Positions 7,777-18,162 are shown, numbered from the stretch's first letter. The stretch is DNA of 64,000 bases from Candidatus Gastranaerophilales bacterium (GCA_944325105.1 CALUYW010000004.1:42966-106965), one strand, 5' to 3'. Notes: generated by a model from the sequence alone, not told the origin. Numbers and translations: made by a program.

Positions 7777-9551
7777 ACTCTCAAAAATTTTTACAAGAAT
7801 ATGCCCCAATACTGCACTCTTGCGAACGCCCGTCCAGATACATAGGTTCGGAATATTTAAGCCAAAATAAAGACTTTGACTCAGCGGAAGTTAGAGTTGC
7901 GTTTGTCTTTCCCGATAAATATGAAATCGGTATAAGCAATTTTGGTCACAAGATTTTATACCATGTTATCAACTCACAAAGTAATTTTATGGCAGACAGG
8001 GCATATGCTCCTGATAAAGATTTTTTGCAGCTTTTAGAAAAAAACAATAAGACTTTGTATGCCCTTGAGTCTAAAGAGCCACTTAAAAACTTTGATTTTC
8101 TGGGTTTTGCTTTGCAATATGAAATGTCGTACACAACACTCCTAAAGCTTCTTGAGTGTTCTAATGTGCCTGTCTTAAGCTGTGAGAGAAAAAACGACGA
8201 CCCGATTATTTTTGCAGGCGGGCCTTGTGCCTTTAATCCTGCGCCATTGTCAAAGTTTATTGATTTGTTTTTAATAGGTGATGGCGAAGAAGTATGTATT
8301 GAGGTTTTGCAAAAGTATAATTCAATAAAAAATCTCAGCAGGTTAAAAATACTTGAGGAATTGTCAAAAATTGAGGGTGTATATTGCCCATTTTATCCTG
8401 AAAAAACAAAAAAAAGGATTTTTATGCCCGACAAAAAATCTCACCCTGTTAAATCTCCAATATCTCATTTTACAAGTGTTCACGACAGGGCCACGATTGA
8501 AATCAGGCGCGGTTGTGGCAGGTTATGCCGTTTTTGTCAAAGTTCCCATACGAATTTGCCAATTAGAGAAAGAAATAAGGATGACATTATCTCTCTTGCC
8601 TGTGATTACGTAAGAAATACAGGATACGATGAGTACTCTCTCTTGTCACTTTCTTCAAATGACCATAGTTCAATAGAAGAAATTATTCAAGAATTAAACA
8701 ACCGTTTTAAAGGCACGGGTGTAAATGTTTCCCTGCCAAGCCAAAGGGCTGACAAGTTTTCCACTAAGCTTGCTAAACTAATGCAGGCAGAGAAAAAAAG
8801 TGCCATAACAATTGCTCCTGAGGCTGGTAGCCAGCGCATGCGAGATATTATAAATAAAAATTTAACTCAGGAACAGATTCTAAGTGCGGTTTTGTCTTGT
8901 GTTGAAAACGGATGGGATAAAATAAAATTTTACTTCATCATAGGTTTACCCTTTGAAACCGATGAAGATGTTTTAGCTATCGCGGATTTAATTAAAACTA
9001 TTAACTTTGAGTGTAAAAAAAGAGGCTATAGAAAACCTGCCATTACCTGCTCTATTTCTGTTTTTGTGCCAAAACCTCATACTCCTTTTGCATGGCATCC
9101 GCAAAACTCGCTTGATGAAATTGAGCGAAAAAAAGCTCTCCTGCTATCAAGGAAACATGAGATAAAAAATGCCAGATTAAACTTCCACTCACCAAGAGTT
9201 TCTCAGCTTGAGGCATTTTTAACCAGAGGAGATAAAAGAGTTGCTGATTTTATCTATGAACTTTATAAAAAAGGCTCGTATTTGGATTCTTGGGAAGAAA
9301 ATATCGATTTTGAGCTATATCATAGTATTGCAAAAAATCTCAATATAGATATTGAAAAAGAGGCTACAAGAGCTTATAGTGCTGATGAAGAGTTGCCTTG
9401 GGATATTATAGATACCGGACTTGACAAAGATTGGCTAATAAATGAATACAAACTTGCACAAGAAGCAAAAACAACAATTCCATGTGACGTTCAATGTTCT
9501 AACTGTGGAGTTTGTAAAAATCTAAAAACACACAAAGTGCTTGATAAATAG
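7773..9551 (+). CDS. B12-binding-domain radical SAM protein (TIGR03960-like)
   Basis: 592 residues. The first ~220 residues resemble the degenerate cobalamin-binding-like domain of this family (RVAFVFPDKYEIGISNFGHK; FAGGPCAFNPAP; IGDGEE). The radical SAM core has EIRRGCGRLCRFC, giving the Cys248-x3-Cys252-x2-Cys255 ligands of the SAM-binding 4Fe-4S cluster, followed by SLLSLSSNDH and the ITIAPEAGSQRMR strand. A C-terminal CDVQCSNCGVC may hold another metal or cluster. The plan fits the TIGR03960 family. In some genomes a DUF2344 (TIGR03936) domain follows; it is absent here. The substrate is not known. The stop abuts the stop of the convergent response regulator gene. Confidence 0.88.
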   Translation: MNSQKFLQEYAPILHSCERPSRYIGSEYLSQNKDFDSAEVRVAFVFPDKYEIGISNFGHKILYHVINSQSNFMADRAYAPDKDFLQLLEKNNKTLYALESKEPLKNFDFLGFALQYEMSYTTLLKLLECSNVPVLSCERKNDDPIIFAGGPCAFNPAPLSKFIDLFLIGDGEEVCIEVLQKYNSIKNLSRLKILEELSKIEGVYCPFYPEKTKKRIFMPDKKSHPVKSPISHFTSVHDRATIEIRRGCGRLCRFCQSSHTNLPIRERNKDDIISLACDYVRNTGYDEYSLLSLSSNDHSSIEEIIQELNNRFKGTGVNVSLPSQRADKFSTKLAKLMQAEKKSAITIAPEAGSQRMRDIINKNLTQEQILSAVLSCVENGWDKIKFYFIIGLPFETDEDVLAIADLIKTINFECKKRGYRKPAITCSISVFVPKPHTPFAWHPQNSLDEIERKKALLLSRKHEIKNARLNFHSPRVSQLEAFLTRGDKRVADFIYELYKKGSYLDSWEENIDFELYHSIAKNLNIDIEKEATRAYSADEELPWDIIDTGLDKDWLINEYKLAQEAKTTIPCDVQCSNCGVCKNLKTHKVLDK

Positions 9552-9911
9552 TTATTTTGTATATTTTTCGACAGTTGAGACAAAGTTCATGATATCTATT
9601 GGTTTTGTCAGGTATTCTTGGCAGCCGAGCATTTTTGCATTTTGCTTATCTTTGTCCATTGCAAATGCCGATACTACGATTATTTTTGGCATTTCAATAT
9701 TTTCTTTTTTTAGTTTCTTTATAAGTGAAAAGCCATCAAGCATAGGTAGTTGAATATCAAGTATTACAAGGTCAAAAGTTTCTTTTTGAAGCATATGATA
9801 TGCCTCTTGACCGTCATAGCATTTCGTTACCCGATAACCTTTATACTCTAAAATGTCACAAAAGAGCTTCATGTTTGTTTTATTATCTTCTACTACTAGA
9901 ATTTTTTTCAC
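9552..9911 (-). CDS. Single-domain response regulator (CheY-like)
   Basis: 119 residues, receiver domain only. It has the acidic pocket (VVEDN), the phosphoacceptor Asp52 (VILDIQLPMLDG), Ser81 and the conserved Lys103 (LTKPID). With no output domain it probably acts by binding a partner or as part of a phosphorelay. The start overlaps the end of the histidine kinase gene by 4 bases, so this is a co-translated kinase-regulator pair with the winged-helix gene upstream. Confidence 0.95.
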   Translation of the reverse strand: MKKILVVEDNKTNMKLFCDILEYKGYRVTKCYDGQEAYHMLQKETFDLVILDIQLPMLDGFSLIKKLKKENIEMPKIIVVSAFAMDKDKQNAKMLGCQEYLTKPIDIMNFVSTVEKYTK

Positions 9912-11143
9912 GCTATGACTGCTCCTTTTAATTGAACTCTAAAGACGGTGCCTTTGCCTACGGCACTTTCAAGAGTTATTTTGCCTTTGTGAAGTTTGAC
10001 AAGCTCTTTTGTTATTGTAAGCCCAAGCCCCGTTGAGTTTTGAGGTTTTGTGTACAGATTGTTTAAATGTACAAATTTGGTAAAAATTTTGTTGTGATAT
10101 TTTTTATCAATTCCAATGCCGTTATCTTGCACTTCTAATATAAAATCTTTACCTGATGTTGATATTCTGATGTCGATTTTCCCTTTTTCAGGTGTGAATT
10201 TTATGGCATTGCTCAAAAGATTGTACAATATTTGTTGTAGCTTTTGATAATCAGCCATTATGTGCTTTTTGCATTGATTTGAGAAGTTTACCTTGATTGA
10301 TTTTTGTTCAAAAAGAGGCGTTAGTATGTTTATGACTTCCTGAATTACAACAGCAGCATCAAGCTCACTGAGAGAAATTTTCATGGCTTTAGATTCGATT
10401 TTTGACAAGTCTAAAATCTCGTTTATCATTCCTAAAAGGTGTAAGCCTGATATTTGAATATCTTTTATGTATTCTTCTTGCTTTTCGTTTAAGTCACCGA
10501 ATATTTTACAACCGAGAGCTTGTGAAAAACCAATGATTGCATTTAGCGGTGTTCTTAACTCGTGAGAAATATTTGCCAAAAAGGCGTTTTTTGTTTTGTC
10601 GAGCTCAATTAGCTTTTTATGTTGTTTTTCAATAACATCATAGGCATTATTTTTCTCAATAATTGTCTCTTGCAAGGTTTTTAGCTGCATTTTAAAGACG
10701 TCATTTAATTCATAATCTTTTATTAAATAAGAAAATACTGCCGAATAAGTTTCAAAAGATAATAGTTCCAACTCGCTAAACTCTGTATCTCTTGCAATAA
10801 CCACAACTCCATAGACAGACTTTCTGATTAATAGTTTTGAAAATGCGCTATATTTATAATTTTTTTTACCATAGTTTAATTTTTCAAGAACAAAAGTCGG
10901 TTTTTCAAATTCTGCAATGCACTTGTGTATTTTTTCATTCAAAATAAGTGTTTCTGTATCAACGGAAACTATCTGTTTTGCGACAAAGCTATCAGCGTCA
11001 ACAAAATAGATGGCACCATAGTCAAATTGTATTACATTTGATAAGTCAGTAAGTGTTTTTTTATAAAAATCACCCTTCTGTATATCTTCTCTATTAATTG
11101 AAGATGACAAAAGGGTGAAAATTTCTTTTATTTTATTCTCCAT
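9908..11143 (-). CDS. GAF-like sensor histidine kinase
   Basis: 411 residues, no membrane segment, so a cytoplasmic sensor. Residues 1-145 look like a GAF-type domain (DYGAIYFVDADSFVAKQIVS; GVVVIARDTEFSELEL). A short coiled coil leads into the dimerisation domain, with phospho-His194 in NISHELRTPLNAIIG. The ATPase domain has the N box (LLSNAIKFTPEKG), G1 (VQDNGIGIDKK) and G2 (STGLGLTITKELV). The GAF-like domain lacks an obvious chromophore Cys motif, so a small-molecule or redox signal is as likely as light. Its target is presumably the receiver encoded next. Confidence 0.95.
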   Translation of the reverse strand: MENKIKEIFTLLSSSINREDIQKGDFYKKTLTDLSNVIQFDYGAIYFVDADSFVAKQIVSVDTETLILNEKIHKCIAEFEKPTFVLEKLNYGKKNYKYSAFSKLLIRKSVYGVVVIARDTEFSELELLSFETYSAVFSYLIKDYELNDVFKMQLKTLQETIIEKNNAYDVIEKQHKKLIELDKTKNAFLANISHELRTPLNAIIGFSQALGCKIFGDLNEKQEEYIKDIQISGLHLLGMINEILDLSKIESKAMKISLSELDAAVVIQEVINILTPLFEQKSIKVNFSNQCKKHIMADYQKLQQILYNLLSNAIKFTPEKGKIDIRISTSGKDFILEVQDNGIGIDKKYHNKIFTKFVHLNNLYTKPQNSTGLGLTITKELVKLHKGKITLESAVGKGTVFRVQLKGAVIA

Positions 11144-11188
11144 TTTTAAATTATAAATTTTTTTTCTAAAACGGGCAAATTCTTAACA

Positions 11189-11695
11189 CTATTGAATATT
11201 TAGTTTGTATCCGCCCTTTGTAGCATTTTGGAGAATGTCTTCATTTATCTTTGTTCTAAGATTTTTAATGTATTTATAAACATAATCGGTAGGCAAATCA
11301 AGCACACTTGCAAGGTCTTTGGCATATACGATTTGATTTTTATTCTTGACAAAATGTTCTAAAACTGCCTGTTCCCTTTGTGTTAGTGATTTTTTGAAAG
11401 ATATATTTAATGATGAAAAAATATCTTTTGTTTTTTCGGCTTTATCTGTGTTTTTTTCTTGCATTTCAACAGATTTTGAGGCTATTTTTAGGATTTTATC
11501 TTTTGGCTTTTCGCTTTTTATTTCAGAAACCGAGGCGGCAATTTTTTCATTTTTAAGTACTATGTCAACTATATCTCGTGTTTGCTTTTCTTCTTTAAGT
11601 GTTTTTCCCAGACGTTTTGCATATTCCTCTAAAGTAATTTTTTCAAGAGAGCTTCTCCATTGTTTAATCTCTTCCTTACTTAGGTATTCACTCAT
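11189..11695 (-). CDS. Winged-helix DNA-binding protein without receiver domain
   Basis: 168 residues. The C-terminal 65 residues resemble the OmpR/PhoB-type winged helix (SLTQREQAVLEHFVKNKNQI, then AKDLASVLDLPTDYVYKYIK and a GGYKL wing). The N-terminal ~100 residues are charged and helical and lack receiver features. It is the first gene of the kinase/receiver operon, so it may be the transcriptional output of the system, joined through protein contacts to the stand-alone receiver. That arrangement is inferred from gene order. Confidence 0.8.
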   Translation of the reverse strand: MSEYLSKEEIKQWRSSLEKITLEEYAKRLGKTLKEEKQTRDIVDIVLKNEKIAASVSEIKSEKPKDKILKIASKSVEMQEKNTDKAEKTKDIFSSLNISFKKSLTQREQAVLEHFVKNKNQIVYAKDLASVLDLPTDYVYKYIKNLRTKINEDILQNATKGGYKLNIQ

Positions 11696-11835
11696 TTAGA
11701 TTGTTCCCCTTTTATGTGTGAAGTATTATCCGTTTCCTCTCTTTTATAGCACAAATGGGCTATAAAAATCAGCAAATATTTCATAAAGTAAATTTTTTTT
11801 TAAATATTTAAAATTTGTCAAAAAAACCTTGACAA

Positions 11836-11872
11836 TAAAAAATGAGCCTCGTTATAAACAAGGCTCATTTGA
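11836..11872 (-). terminator. Terminator of the aldolase gene
   Basis: Stem AAATGAGCCT (11840-11849) with AGGCTCATTT (11861-11870); on the minus strand a T run follows (plus-strand A run at 11837-11842). It lies 20 bases after the aldolase stop. Confidence 0.85.
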
Positions 11873-11889
11873 GAAATATTTGTTATAGA

Positions 11890-12849
11890 TTAGTCATCAG
11901 CGTGACCGGCTGTGCCAAGAACATCTCTCATTTTGTGCATAACCATTTCTTTTACGGCAGTTCTACCGGGGCCCATATATTCTCTTGGGTCAAATTTTTC
12001 AGGATGTTCAACAAAGAACTCACGAATTGTAGATGTCATAGCTAATCTCAAGTCGGTATCAATGTTGATTTTTGCTACACCGTGTTTAGAAGCGTATGCA
12101 AGCATTTCTTCGGGAACGCCTTGTGCATCAGGCAAGTTACCGCCAAATTTATTACATTTAGCAACAAATTCTTTAGGAACAGATGATGAACCGTGAAGAA
12201 CGATAGGATAATCATATCCGACTGCGTCAAAAATTGCTTTTTTGCATTCAGCCAATCTTTCAAAGTCAAGTTTTGCTTCGCCTTTGAATTTGTAGGCACC
12301 ATGAGATGTACCGATTGCAATAGCAAGAGAGTCACAACCGGTTTCTTTAACAAATCTTGCAGCTTCTTCGGGGTCAGTGTATGTAGCGTGTTTAGCATCT
12401 ACTTTAACATCGTCTTCTACACCTGCTAATTTACCAAGCTCAGCTTCAACTGAAACGCCTCTTGCATGAGCATAGTCTACAACTTGTTTTGTAAGTGCAA
12501 TATTTTCTTCAAGCGGGAATCTTGAACCGTCAATCATAACTGAAGAGAAACCGCCGTCGATACAAGCTTTACAAATTTCAAAGTCAGCACCGTGGTCTAA
12601 GTGAAGAGCAATCGGAACCGTAGTTGTAGCAAGTGCAGCTTCAACAAGTTTAATTAAGTAAGTTTGGTTAGCATATTTTCTTGCACCTGCAGAAACTTGC
12701 AAAATAATAGGTGAGCGAGTTTCTTCAGCAGCTTCTGCTATACCTTGCAAAATTTCCATGTTGTTAACATTGTAAGCACCAATAGCATATTTGCCGGCAA
12801 GTGCTTTTTTGAACATTTCGCCTGTTCCAACGAGTTTTCTTTCTGTCAT
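11890..12849 (-). CDS. fba: Class II fructose-1,6-bisphosphate aldolase
   Basis: 319 residues. Zinc ligands typical of class II aldolases are visible: HLDHGADF (catalytic Asp and zinc His), HGAYKFKGE and VLHGSSSVP; the catalytic loop IDTDLRLAM and the substrate-binding YMGPGR segment follow. It is metal-dependent and works in glycolysis/gluconeogenesis on fructose-1,6-bisphosphate (a tagatose-bisphosphate aldolase is the close alternative). It is a single-gene unit with its own terminator at 11836 and the palindrome CCGTATACGG 22 bases before its start. AGGAT serves as ribosome-binding site. Confidence 0.93.
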   Translation of the reverse strand: MTERKLVGTGEMFKKALAGKYAIGAYNVNNMEILQGIAEAAEETRSPIILQVSAGARKYANQTYLIKLVEAALATTTVPIALHLDHGADFEICKACIDGGFSSVMIDGSRFPLEENIALTKQVVDYAHARGVSVEAELGKLAGVEDDVKVDAKHATYTDPEEAARFVKETGCDSLAIAIGTSHGAYKFKGEAKLDFERLAECKKAIFDAVGYDYPIVLHGSSSVPKEFVAKCNKFGGNLPDAQGVPEEMLAYASKHGVAKINIDTDLRLAMTSTIREFFVEHPEKFDPREYMGPGRTAVKEMVMHKMRDVLGTAGHADD

Positions 12850-13022
12850 TTGAATATCCTCATTAATGTACCGTATACGGAATAATAATAAAACAAATAT
12901 GCTAATAAAACAAGAAAAAATAATTTGTTAAGCTTTGTAAATTTGTACTCAACTTTGCTTAATTAAAGCTTTCTTTGTGCCGATAAGTAAAATAAGCATT
13001 ACTGGTTATAAAGGATGGGTAT

Positions 13023-15074
13023 ATGGACATTAGAAAAATTCCGCAAGGACAGGCACAGAGTATTAATACGGTTCAGGTCACCAGATGGGGAACTGCGGCA
13101 CAAGATGGTGTTAGGCGCGATTGCTTATGGAATATAGCAAAAGACCAGGCTGGTGAAGGTGCATCTGATTATGAAATAAGTACAATAATGCAGGAAATTA
13201 TTGACTATAACAATAGCATTAGTGATACCGAGTTCAATATTGATACGGTTATTCATGAGGGGGAACAGATATTTTTACCCATAGAGTATGCAATAGATGA
13301 AATCAACCAAAATGTTACTGCAACTAACGAGCAATATGCCACATTAGGAGGCGAAGTTGCTACACTTGAACAATCTGTTGCTCAATCAAATCTTGCTGTT
13401 GATACTGCACTTACGGAGCTTCAAACTGCTCAGGCAAGTTTAAACAGTATTGACTCAACACAAGAAGGTCAGCAAGCTGCTTACAATAATGCACAACAAC
13501 AAGTTCAAAACGCCCAGCAAAAATATGAAGCTGCTTTGCAAGAGCAGCAACAAGAGCAGGCGAAACTTGAAGAAAAGCAAGGACAACTGCAAGAGTTAAA
13601 AGATAAACTCGACCAGTATCAAAAAGAACTAACCGACCTTAGGGATGAGTATCAGGCTGCAGAAGACAAACAACAAGAAACTTTAGATGCATTAAATACA
13701 AATCTGGATGCATTAACGAGAAGAGCAGATGACGCTCAGCGCAGACTTACTCAGGCTCAGGCAACTCAGCAAGCAGCGCAGCAAAGGCAAGATGCGGCAG
13801 TTAATGCAGGCGTTACATTTGACGACAGCGGTAAGGCTTCGGTGCCTGAAAGCGGTATTGATGCGGGTAAGGTATTGGAAGATGGCGGCGGTAAAGAAAT
13901 GCCTCATGGTATGCCGGTTGAAACCCAGATTGCGGACGGTGGCAGAACAAAAATTGTACGCTACGAAGATGGCACTTCCGAACACTATTCAAAAGGTGAA
14001 GACGGCGAGTTTAAAGATGTGCCCGGTGCAACTTACAACCCGGATGGCACAATAACATATGCAGATGGAAGCATATACAATCCTGAGACAGGAGAAACAA
14101 CTCCTCCGCCTACAGGAAACAATGACGCGGGGGCTACGCCAAAAGCAGGCGAAGCAAAGGGAGCAGCTGCGCCCGTGAGCGACAATGATAAACAACAGTT
14201 TTTCAATGAAATTCAATCAAATGAGCTTTATGCAAATGAGTTTGTTGATGGAATGATTGCAACATATACCGAGCTGCAAAATAAGGCGGTTGCTCAGACT
14301 GCGACGGACGAAGAGCTTGCACAAATTGACAAAATTTTTACAGACCTTACAACATATAGAGATGTTATAGACGACTTGTCAGGGTTGTACTCTCAAAATA
14401 CGGAGCTTGGTAAGCAAGCGGCATCAAGTGATTTGATTGACAGATTTAAAGATGATGTTGTGTATGGTCGCTATACAATTGAACAGGCGAAAATTATTAA
14501 TGATGCAAGGCTTGAAATACTTGAAGTTCAGGCACAAATGTATGAGCTTTACAATGACACAAGTGATAAGTTAGATAATATGACACCAACGCAAAAACTA
14601 CTAACAGGTGCACAGGATTCCTACAACTATGAGACTATGATGAGTTTTTGGGTAAGTCGTCCATATGAATACAATAATTTTAGCGTTCTAAGCCAGGTAA
14701 GTAATGGTGAGGACTTTCAGCAGCAAGTTGACACCCTTAAGCAAATGTCTATTGATAATTTTAATGCTCAAATTGGCAGAATGGAAGAATATGCTTCATA
14801 CCTTGATGTAGAAACCATAGAGCCTGACACAGGATACGACCAAGAAAGCATTTACGCACTCAGAGATGCTTATGATGCCTTTATGTCAGACGGTGGTGCA
14901 TATACATCATCAGCTGGTTTCCTTGGCTCAAGGCCGGGCGAAGTTAACGATGCAAAAGAGCAGGCAGAAAGACTTCTTAAAGTTGTTTTTACAGGTGAAG
15001 GCACAAGTAACGGCGCAAATATCGATGCTGTTATTGGTGACTTAATCAGGCTAAATGAACAGTACGGCAAATAG
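13023..15074 (+). CDS. Large LysM-like/coiled-coil protein with YEDG motif
   Basis: 683 residues. Residues ~25-88 resemble a LysM module (CLWNIAKDQAG, YNNSISDTEFNID, VIHEGEQIFLP). Residues ~100-250 form a long Gln/Ala/Glu coiled coil. Around residues 300-330 a segment (PVETQIADGGRTKIVRYEDG) matches one in the giant protein at 59.3 kb (VVETEIIDGGRHKVERYEDG), so the two share a module. The C-terminal half is helical. There is no recognisable signal peptide even though LysM modules usually bind peptidoglycan. AAAGGATGG lies before the ATG, as it does for the acidic protein at 26.8 kb. A cell-wall or surface role is suggested but export is unexplained. Confidence 0.85.
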   Translation: MDIRKIPQGQAQSINTVQVTRWGTAAQDGVRRDCLWNIAKDQAGEGASDYEISTIMQEIIDYNNSISDTEFNIDTVIHEGEQIFLPIEYAIDEINQNVTATNEQYATLGGEVATLEQSVAQSNLAVDTALTELQTAQASLNSIDSTQEGQQAAYNNAQQQVQNAQQKYEAALQEQQQEQAKLEEKQGQLQELKDKLDQYQKELTDLRDEYQAAEDKQQETLDALNTNLDALTRRADDAQRRLTQAQATQQAAQQRQDAAVNAGVTFDDSGKASVPESGIDAGKVLEDGGGKEMPHGMPVETQIADGGRTKIVRYEDGTSEHYSKGEDGEFKDVPGATYNPDGTITYADGSIYNPETGETTPPPTGNNDAGATPKAGEAKGAAAPVSDNDKQQFFNEIQSNELYANEFVDGMIATYTELQNKAVAQTATDEELAQIDKIFTDLTTYRDVIDDLSGLYSQNTELGKQAASSDLIDRFKDDVVYGRYTIEQAKIINDARLEILEVQAQMYELYNDTSDKLDNMTPTQKLLTGAQDSYNYETMMSFWVSRPYEYNNFSVLSQVSNGEDFQQQVDTLKQMSIDNFNAQIGRMEEYASYLDVETIEPDTGYDQESIYALRDAYDAFMSDGGAYTSSAGFLGSRPGEVNDAKEQAERLLKVVFTGEGTSNGANIDAVIGDLIRLNEQYGK

Positions 15075-15088
15075 TCTTATTTGAATTA

Positions 15089-15117
15089 TTTACACGCTCT
15101 CAAAAAAACTGTATAAT
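15089..15117 (+). promoter_or_regulatory. Consensus-like promoter of rpiB (TTTACA-N17-TATAAT)
   Basis: TTTACA at 15089-15094 and TATAAT at 15112-15117 with a 17-base spacer, 33 bases before the rpiB ATG; GGGAG at about 15135 serves as the ribosome-binding site. Confidence 0.75.
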
Positions 15118-15149
15118 TTATACATACAGTTTAATGGGAGCGTTTTACT

Positions 15150-15584
15150 ATGGAAAATTTGAAAATTGCAATTGGTTGTGACCATGGCGGATTTCACCTT
15201 AAGGAAAAAATTCTTGAATACCTTTGTGTGCATCATATTGAATACAAAGATTTTGGTATTTATACACTTGAGCAAAGTGATTACCCAATTGTTGCAAAAG
15301 AAGTCGCTCAAGAAGTCGCTGCTGGAAATTTCGACCGTGGAATTTTGGTTTGCGGCACAGGTATTGGCATGTCAATTACTGCTAACAAAACTAAAGGCAT
15401 TCGTGCGGTATGTCTTGAAAATACTTATTCTGCAAGAGTATCTCGCGCACACAACAATGCAAATATTCTTTGTTTAGGTGAGCGCGTAATCGGTCAAAAC
15501 TTAGCACTTGATATTGTAGATGTTTGGCTAAAAACCGGTTTTGAAGGCGGAAGACATAAACGCAGAGTTGATATGATTGAATAA
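15150..15584 (+). CDS. rpiB: Ribose-5-phosphate isomerase B
   Basis: 144 residues, full length for RpiB. It has the N-terminal IAIGCDHGGFHLK, the catalytic Cys strand (GILVCGTGIGMSI), the anion-binding NKTKGIRA segment, and RAHNNANILCLG with the catalytic His. It interconverts ribose-5-phosphate and ribulose-5-phosphate in the non-oxidative pentose phosphate pathway. RpiB-family sugar isomerases acting on allose or galactose phosphates are similar, but the NNANILCLG loop and length fit RpiB. It has its own promoter and lies just before clpC. Confidence 0.95.
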   Translation: MENLKIAIGCDHGGFHLKEKILEYLCVHHIEYKDFGIYTLEQSDYPIVAKEVAQEVAAGNFDRGILVCGTGIGMSITANKTKGIRAVCLENTYSARVSRAHNNANILCLGERVIGQNLALDIVDVWLKTGFEGGRHKRRVDMIE

Positions 15585-15656
15585 ATAATTGAAACAATAT
15601 GTGTTTGTTGTAAAATTATTCTATAGAATTAGTACAATATTAGGAAGTTTATAACA

Positions 15657-18104
15657 ATGTTTGAAAGATTTACCGAAAAGGCAATAAGGGTCATCATGCT
15701 GGCTCAAGAAGAAGCAAGGCGCCTCGGGCATAACTTTGTTGGTACCGAACAGGTGCTGCTTGGTTTAATTGGCGAAGGTACGGGCATTGCTGCAAAAACA
15801 CTTAAATCTATGGGTGTAACAATAAAAGAAGCTCGTGCTCAGGTTGAGAAAATAATCGGAAGAGGAAGCGGCTTTGTGGCGGTAGAGATTCCTTTTACTC
15901 CTCGTGCAAAAAAGGTTCTTGAACTTTCTTGGGATGAAGCAAGACAACTTGGTCACAACTATATTGGCACCGAGCACTTGCTTTTGGGTCTAATAAGAGA
16001 AGGCGAAGGAGTTGCTGCTAAAGTCCTTGAAAACCTTGGTGTTGACCTTAACAAATGCAGAAGCAATGTTATTAAACTTCTTGGTGAGTCTAAAACATCA
16101 TCCTCAGGAGCACAAACTGCAACACCCGGTGCTTCACAAAGCAAGGCAAAAACACCAAGTCTTGACGAGTTTGGTACTGACTTAACACTTGCAGCTCAAG
16201 AGCAGCGATTAGACCCTGTTGTAGGTAGAGAAAAAGAAATTGAAAGAGTAATTCAAATTCTTGCACGTCGCACAAAAAATAATCCGATTTTAATAGGTGA
16301 ACCGGGTGTAGGTAAAACTGCAATAGCTCAAGGGTTGGCACAAAAAATAATTGATTGTGAAGTTCCTGATATTCTTGAAAATAAAAAAATTATACAGCTT
16401 GACATGGGCTTACTTGTTGCAGGCACAAAGTATCGTGGCGAGTTTGAAGAGCGCTTAAAGAAAATCATGGATGAAATTCGTCAAGCAGGAAATGTTATTC
16501 TTGTAATTGATGAAATGCACACACTAATCGGCGCTGGAGCTGCCGAGGGTGCTATTGATGCTGCCAACATCTTAAAACCAGCACTCTCAAGAGGTGAAAT
16601 TCAGGTAATTGGTGCAACAACACTGGATGAGTACAGAAAACATATCGAAAAGGATTCTGCTCTTGAGCGTCGTTTTCAGCCTGTTATAATCGATCAACCC
16701 TCAGTTGAAGAGACTATTGAAATTATTCGCGGCTTAAAACCAAAATATGAAGAACACCACAAACTTCATATATCTGATGAAGCGATAGTTGCTGCAACTG
16801 AACTTTCGAGTAAATTTATAACAGAGAGATTTTTGCCTGATAAAGCAATTGACATAATTGACGAGGCAAGTTCAAAAGTTCGCTTAAATGTCTCAGCGCT
16901 TCCTCCCGAAGGCAGAGAACTTGAAAAACAACTAAAAGCAATCATCAAAGAAAAAGAAGACGCTATAAGGAACCAAGAGTTTGAAAAGGCTTCTGATTTG
17001 AGAGATGATGAAGCAAATCTCAAAGACCAAATAAGAGAAATTCAAGAGCGTTGGAGAAATACACAGGATGAAAACAAGCCTACTGTCGGTGTTGAAGAAG
17101 TAGCACAAGTAATTTCAACAATAACGGGTATTCCTGTTACGAAAATAACCGAGGGTGAATCTCAAAGATTGTTAAAGCTTGAAGATACACTGCACGCTCG
17201 TGTTATTGGTCAACATGAGGCAGTTGTTTCTATATCAAAAGCAATAAGACGTGCAAGAGTTGGTCTAAAAAGCCCAAATCGCCCGATAGGAAGCTTTATT
17301 TTCTCAGGCCCGACAGGTGTAGGTAAAACCGAGCTTGCAAAAGCACTTGCAGAAGCTGTGTTTGGCTCTGAAGACAATATGGTCAGAATTGACATGTCAG
17401 AGTTTATGGAAAAACATACCACTGCAAAACTTATTGGCTCGCCCCCGGGGTATGTCGGTTATGATGACGGTGGTCATATGACTGAGATTATCAGAAAAAA
17501 ACCGTACTCAGTTGTCCTTTTTGATGAAATAGAAAAAGCGCACCCTGATGTATTCAACATAATGCTTCAAATTCTTGATGACGGTCGCTTGACTGACTCA
17601 AAAGGTAGACATGTAAGCTTTAAGAATACAATTATCATCATGACATCAAATGTCGGTGCACATATGATACAAAATACTGCTAAGTTAGGATTTTCCGTAA
17701 CAAATGATGAAAAGAAAGACAAATATGAAAAACTCAAAGAAACAGTTATGGAAGAACTTAAAAAGTCGTTCAGACCTGAGTTTTTAAACAGAATCGATGA
17801 CATCATTGTGTTTGCTCACTTAAATAAAGAAGAAATACGTGAAATTGTTGATTTGATGTTGAACGACCTGTTTAAGCGATTAAACGAAAGACAATTAAAA
17901 ATAGAGGTGACTGATGCCGCTAAGGATTACCTTGCAAAAGAGGGCTACTCTGAAACTTATGGTGCACGTCCGTTAAGACGTGTTATCCAAAAGAAAGTTG
18001 AAGATGTTCTTGCTGAAGAAATCCTTACAGGAAACTATCAACCAAACGATGAATTGGTTATGGATATGAAAGATGACAAAATAGTCATTGAGAAAAAACA
18101 GTAA
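15657..18104 (+). CDS. clpC: ATP-dependent Clp protease ATP-binding subunit ClpC
   Basis: 815 residues with the ClpC plan: two N-terminal Clp repeats (residues ~1-145: [39 protein letters not shown]), a first AAA module with Walker [10 protein letters not shown] and Walker [13 protein letters not shown], a UVR-type linker ([17 protein letters not shown]), and a second AAA module with GPTGVGKTE and [12 protein letters not shown]. The tail is the ClpB-D2 small domain. It unfolds substrates for ClpP; clpP is not in the window. The second helical linker is short, as in ClpC rather than ClpB. AGGAAG precedes the ATG and a strong terminator follows. Confidence 0.97.
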   Translation: MFERFTEKAIRVIMLAQEEARRLGHNFVGTEQVLLGLIGEGTGIAAKTLKSMGVTIKEARAQVEKIIGRGSGFVAVEIPFTPRAKKVLELSWDEARQLGHNYIGTEHLLLGLIREGEGVAAKVLENLGVDLNKCRSNVIKLLGESKTSSSGAQTATPGASQSKAKTPSLDEFGTDLTLAAQEQRLDPVVGREKEIERVIQILARRTKNNPILIGEPGVGKTAIAQGLAQKIIDCEVPDILENKKIIQLDMGLLVAGTKYRGEFEERLKKIMDEIRQAGNVILVIDEMHTLIGAGAAEGAIDAANILKPALSRGEIQVIGATTLDEYRKHIEKDSALERRFQPVIIDQPSVEETIEIIRGLKPKYEEHHKLHISDEAIVAATELSSKFITERFLPDKAIDIIDEASSKVRLNVSALPPEGRELEKQLKAIIKEKEDAIRNQEFEKASDLRDDEANLKDQIREIQERWRNTQDENKPTVGVEEVAQVISTITGIPVTKITEGESQRLLKLEDTLHARVIGQHEAVVSISKAIRRARVGLKSPNRPIGSFIFSGPTGVGKTELAKALAEAVFGSEDNMVRIDMSEFMEKHTTAKLIGSPPGYVGYDDGGHMTEIIRKKPYSVVLFDEIEKAHPDVFNIMLQILDDGRLTDSKGRHVSFKNTIIIMTSNVGAHMIQNTAKLGFSVTNDEKKDKYEKLKETVMEELKKSFRPEFLNRIDDIIVFAHLNKEEIREIVDLMLNDLFKRLNERQLKIEVTDAAKDYLAKEGYSETYGARPLRRVIQKKVEDVLAEEILTGNYQPNDELVMDMKDDKIVIEKKQ

Positions 18105-18128
18105 TTTTGTTACAAAATGTAAATAGCA

Positions 18129-18162
18129 AAAAAGCCTGATTTTACTATATTTCAGGCTTTTT
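18129..18162 (+). terminator. Terminator of clpC
   Basis: Stem AAAAAGCCTGA (18129-18139) with TCAGGCTTTTT (18152-18162), 25 bases after the stop. Confidence 0.9.

Noticed and set aside
12871..12880. Palindrome CCGTATACGG upstream of the aldolase gene as an operator
   Set aside because: Only 10 bases, a single copy found, no regulator nearby; kept as a note only.
15094..15144. Hairpin ACGCTCTC/GGGAGCGT before rpiB as a terminator or RBS-masking structure
   Set aside because: The 5' arm overlaps the spacer of a very good promoter (TTTACA-N17-TATAAT), so it would not be in the main transcript.
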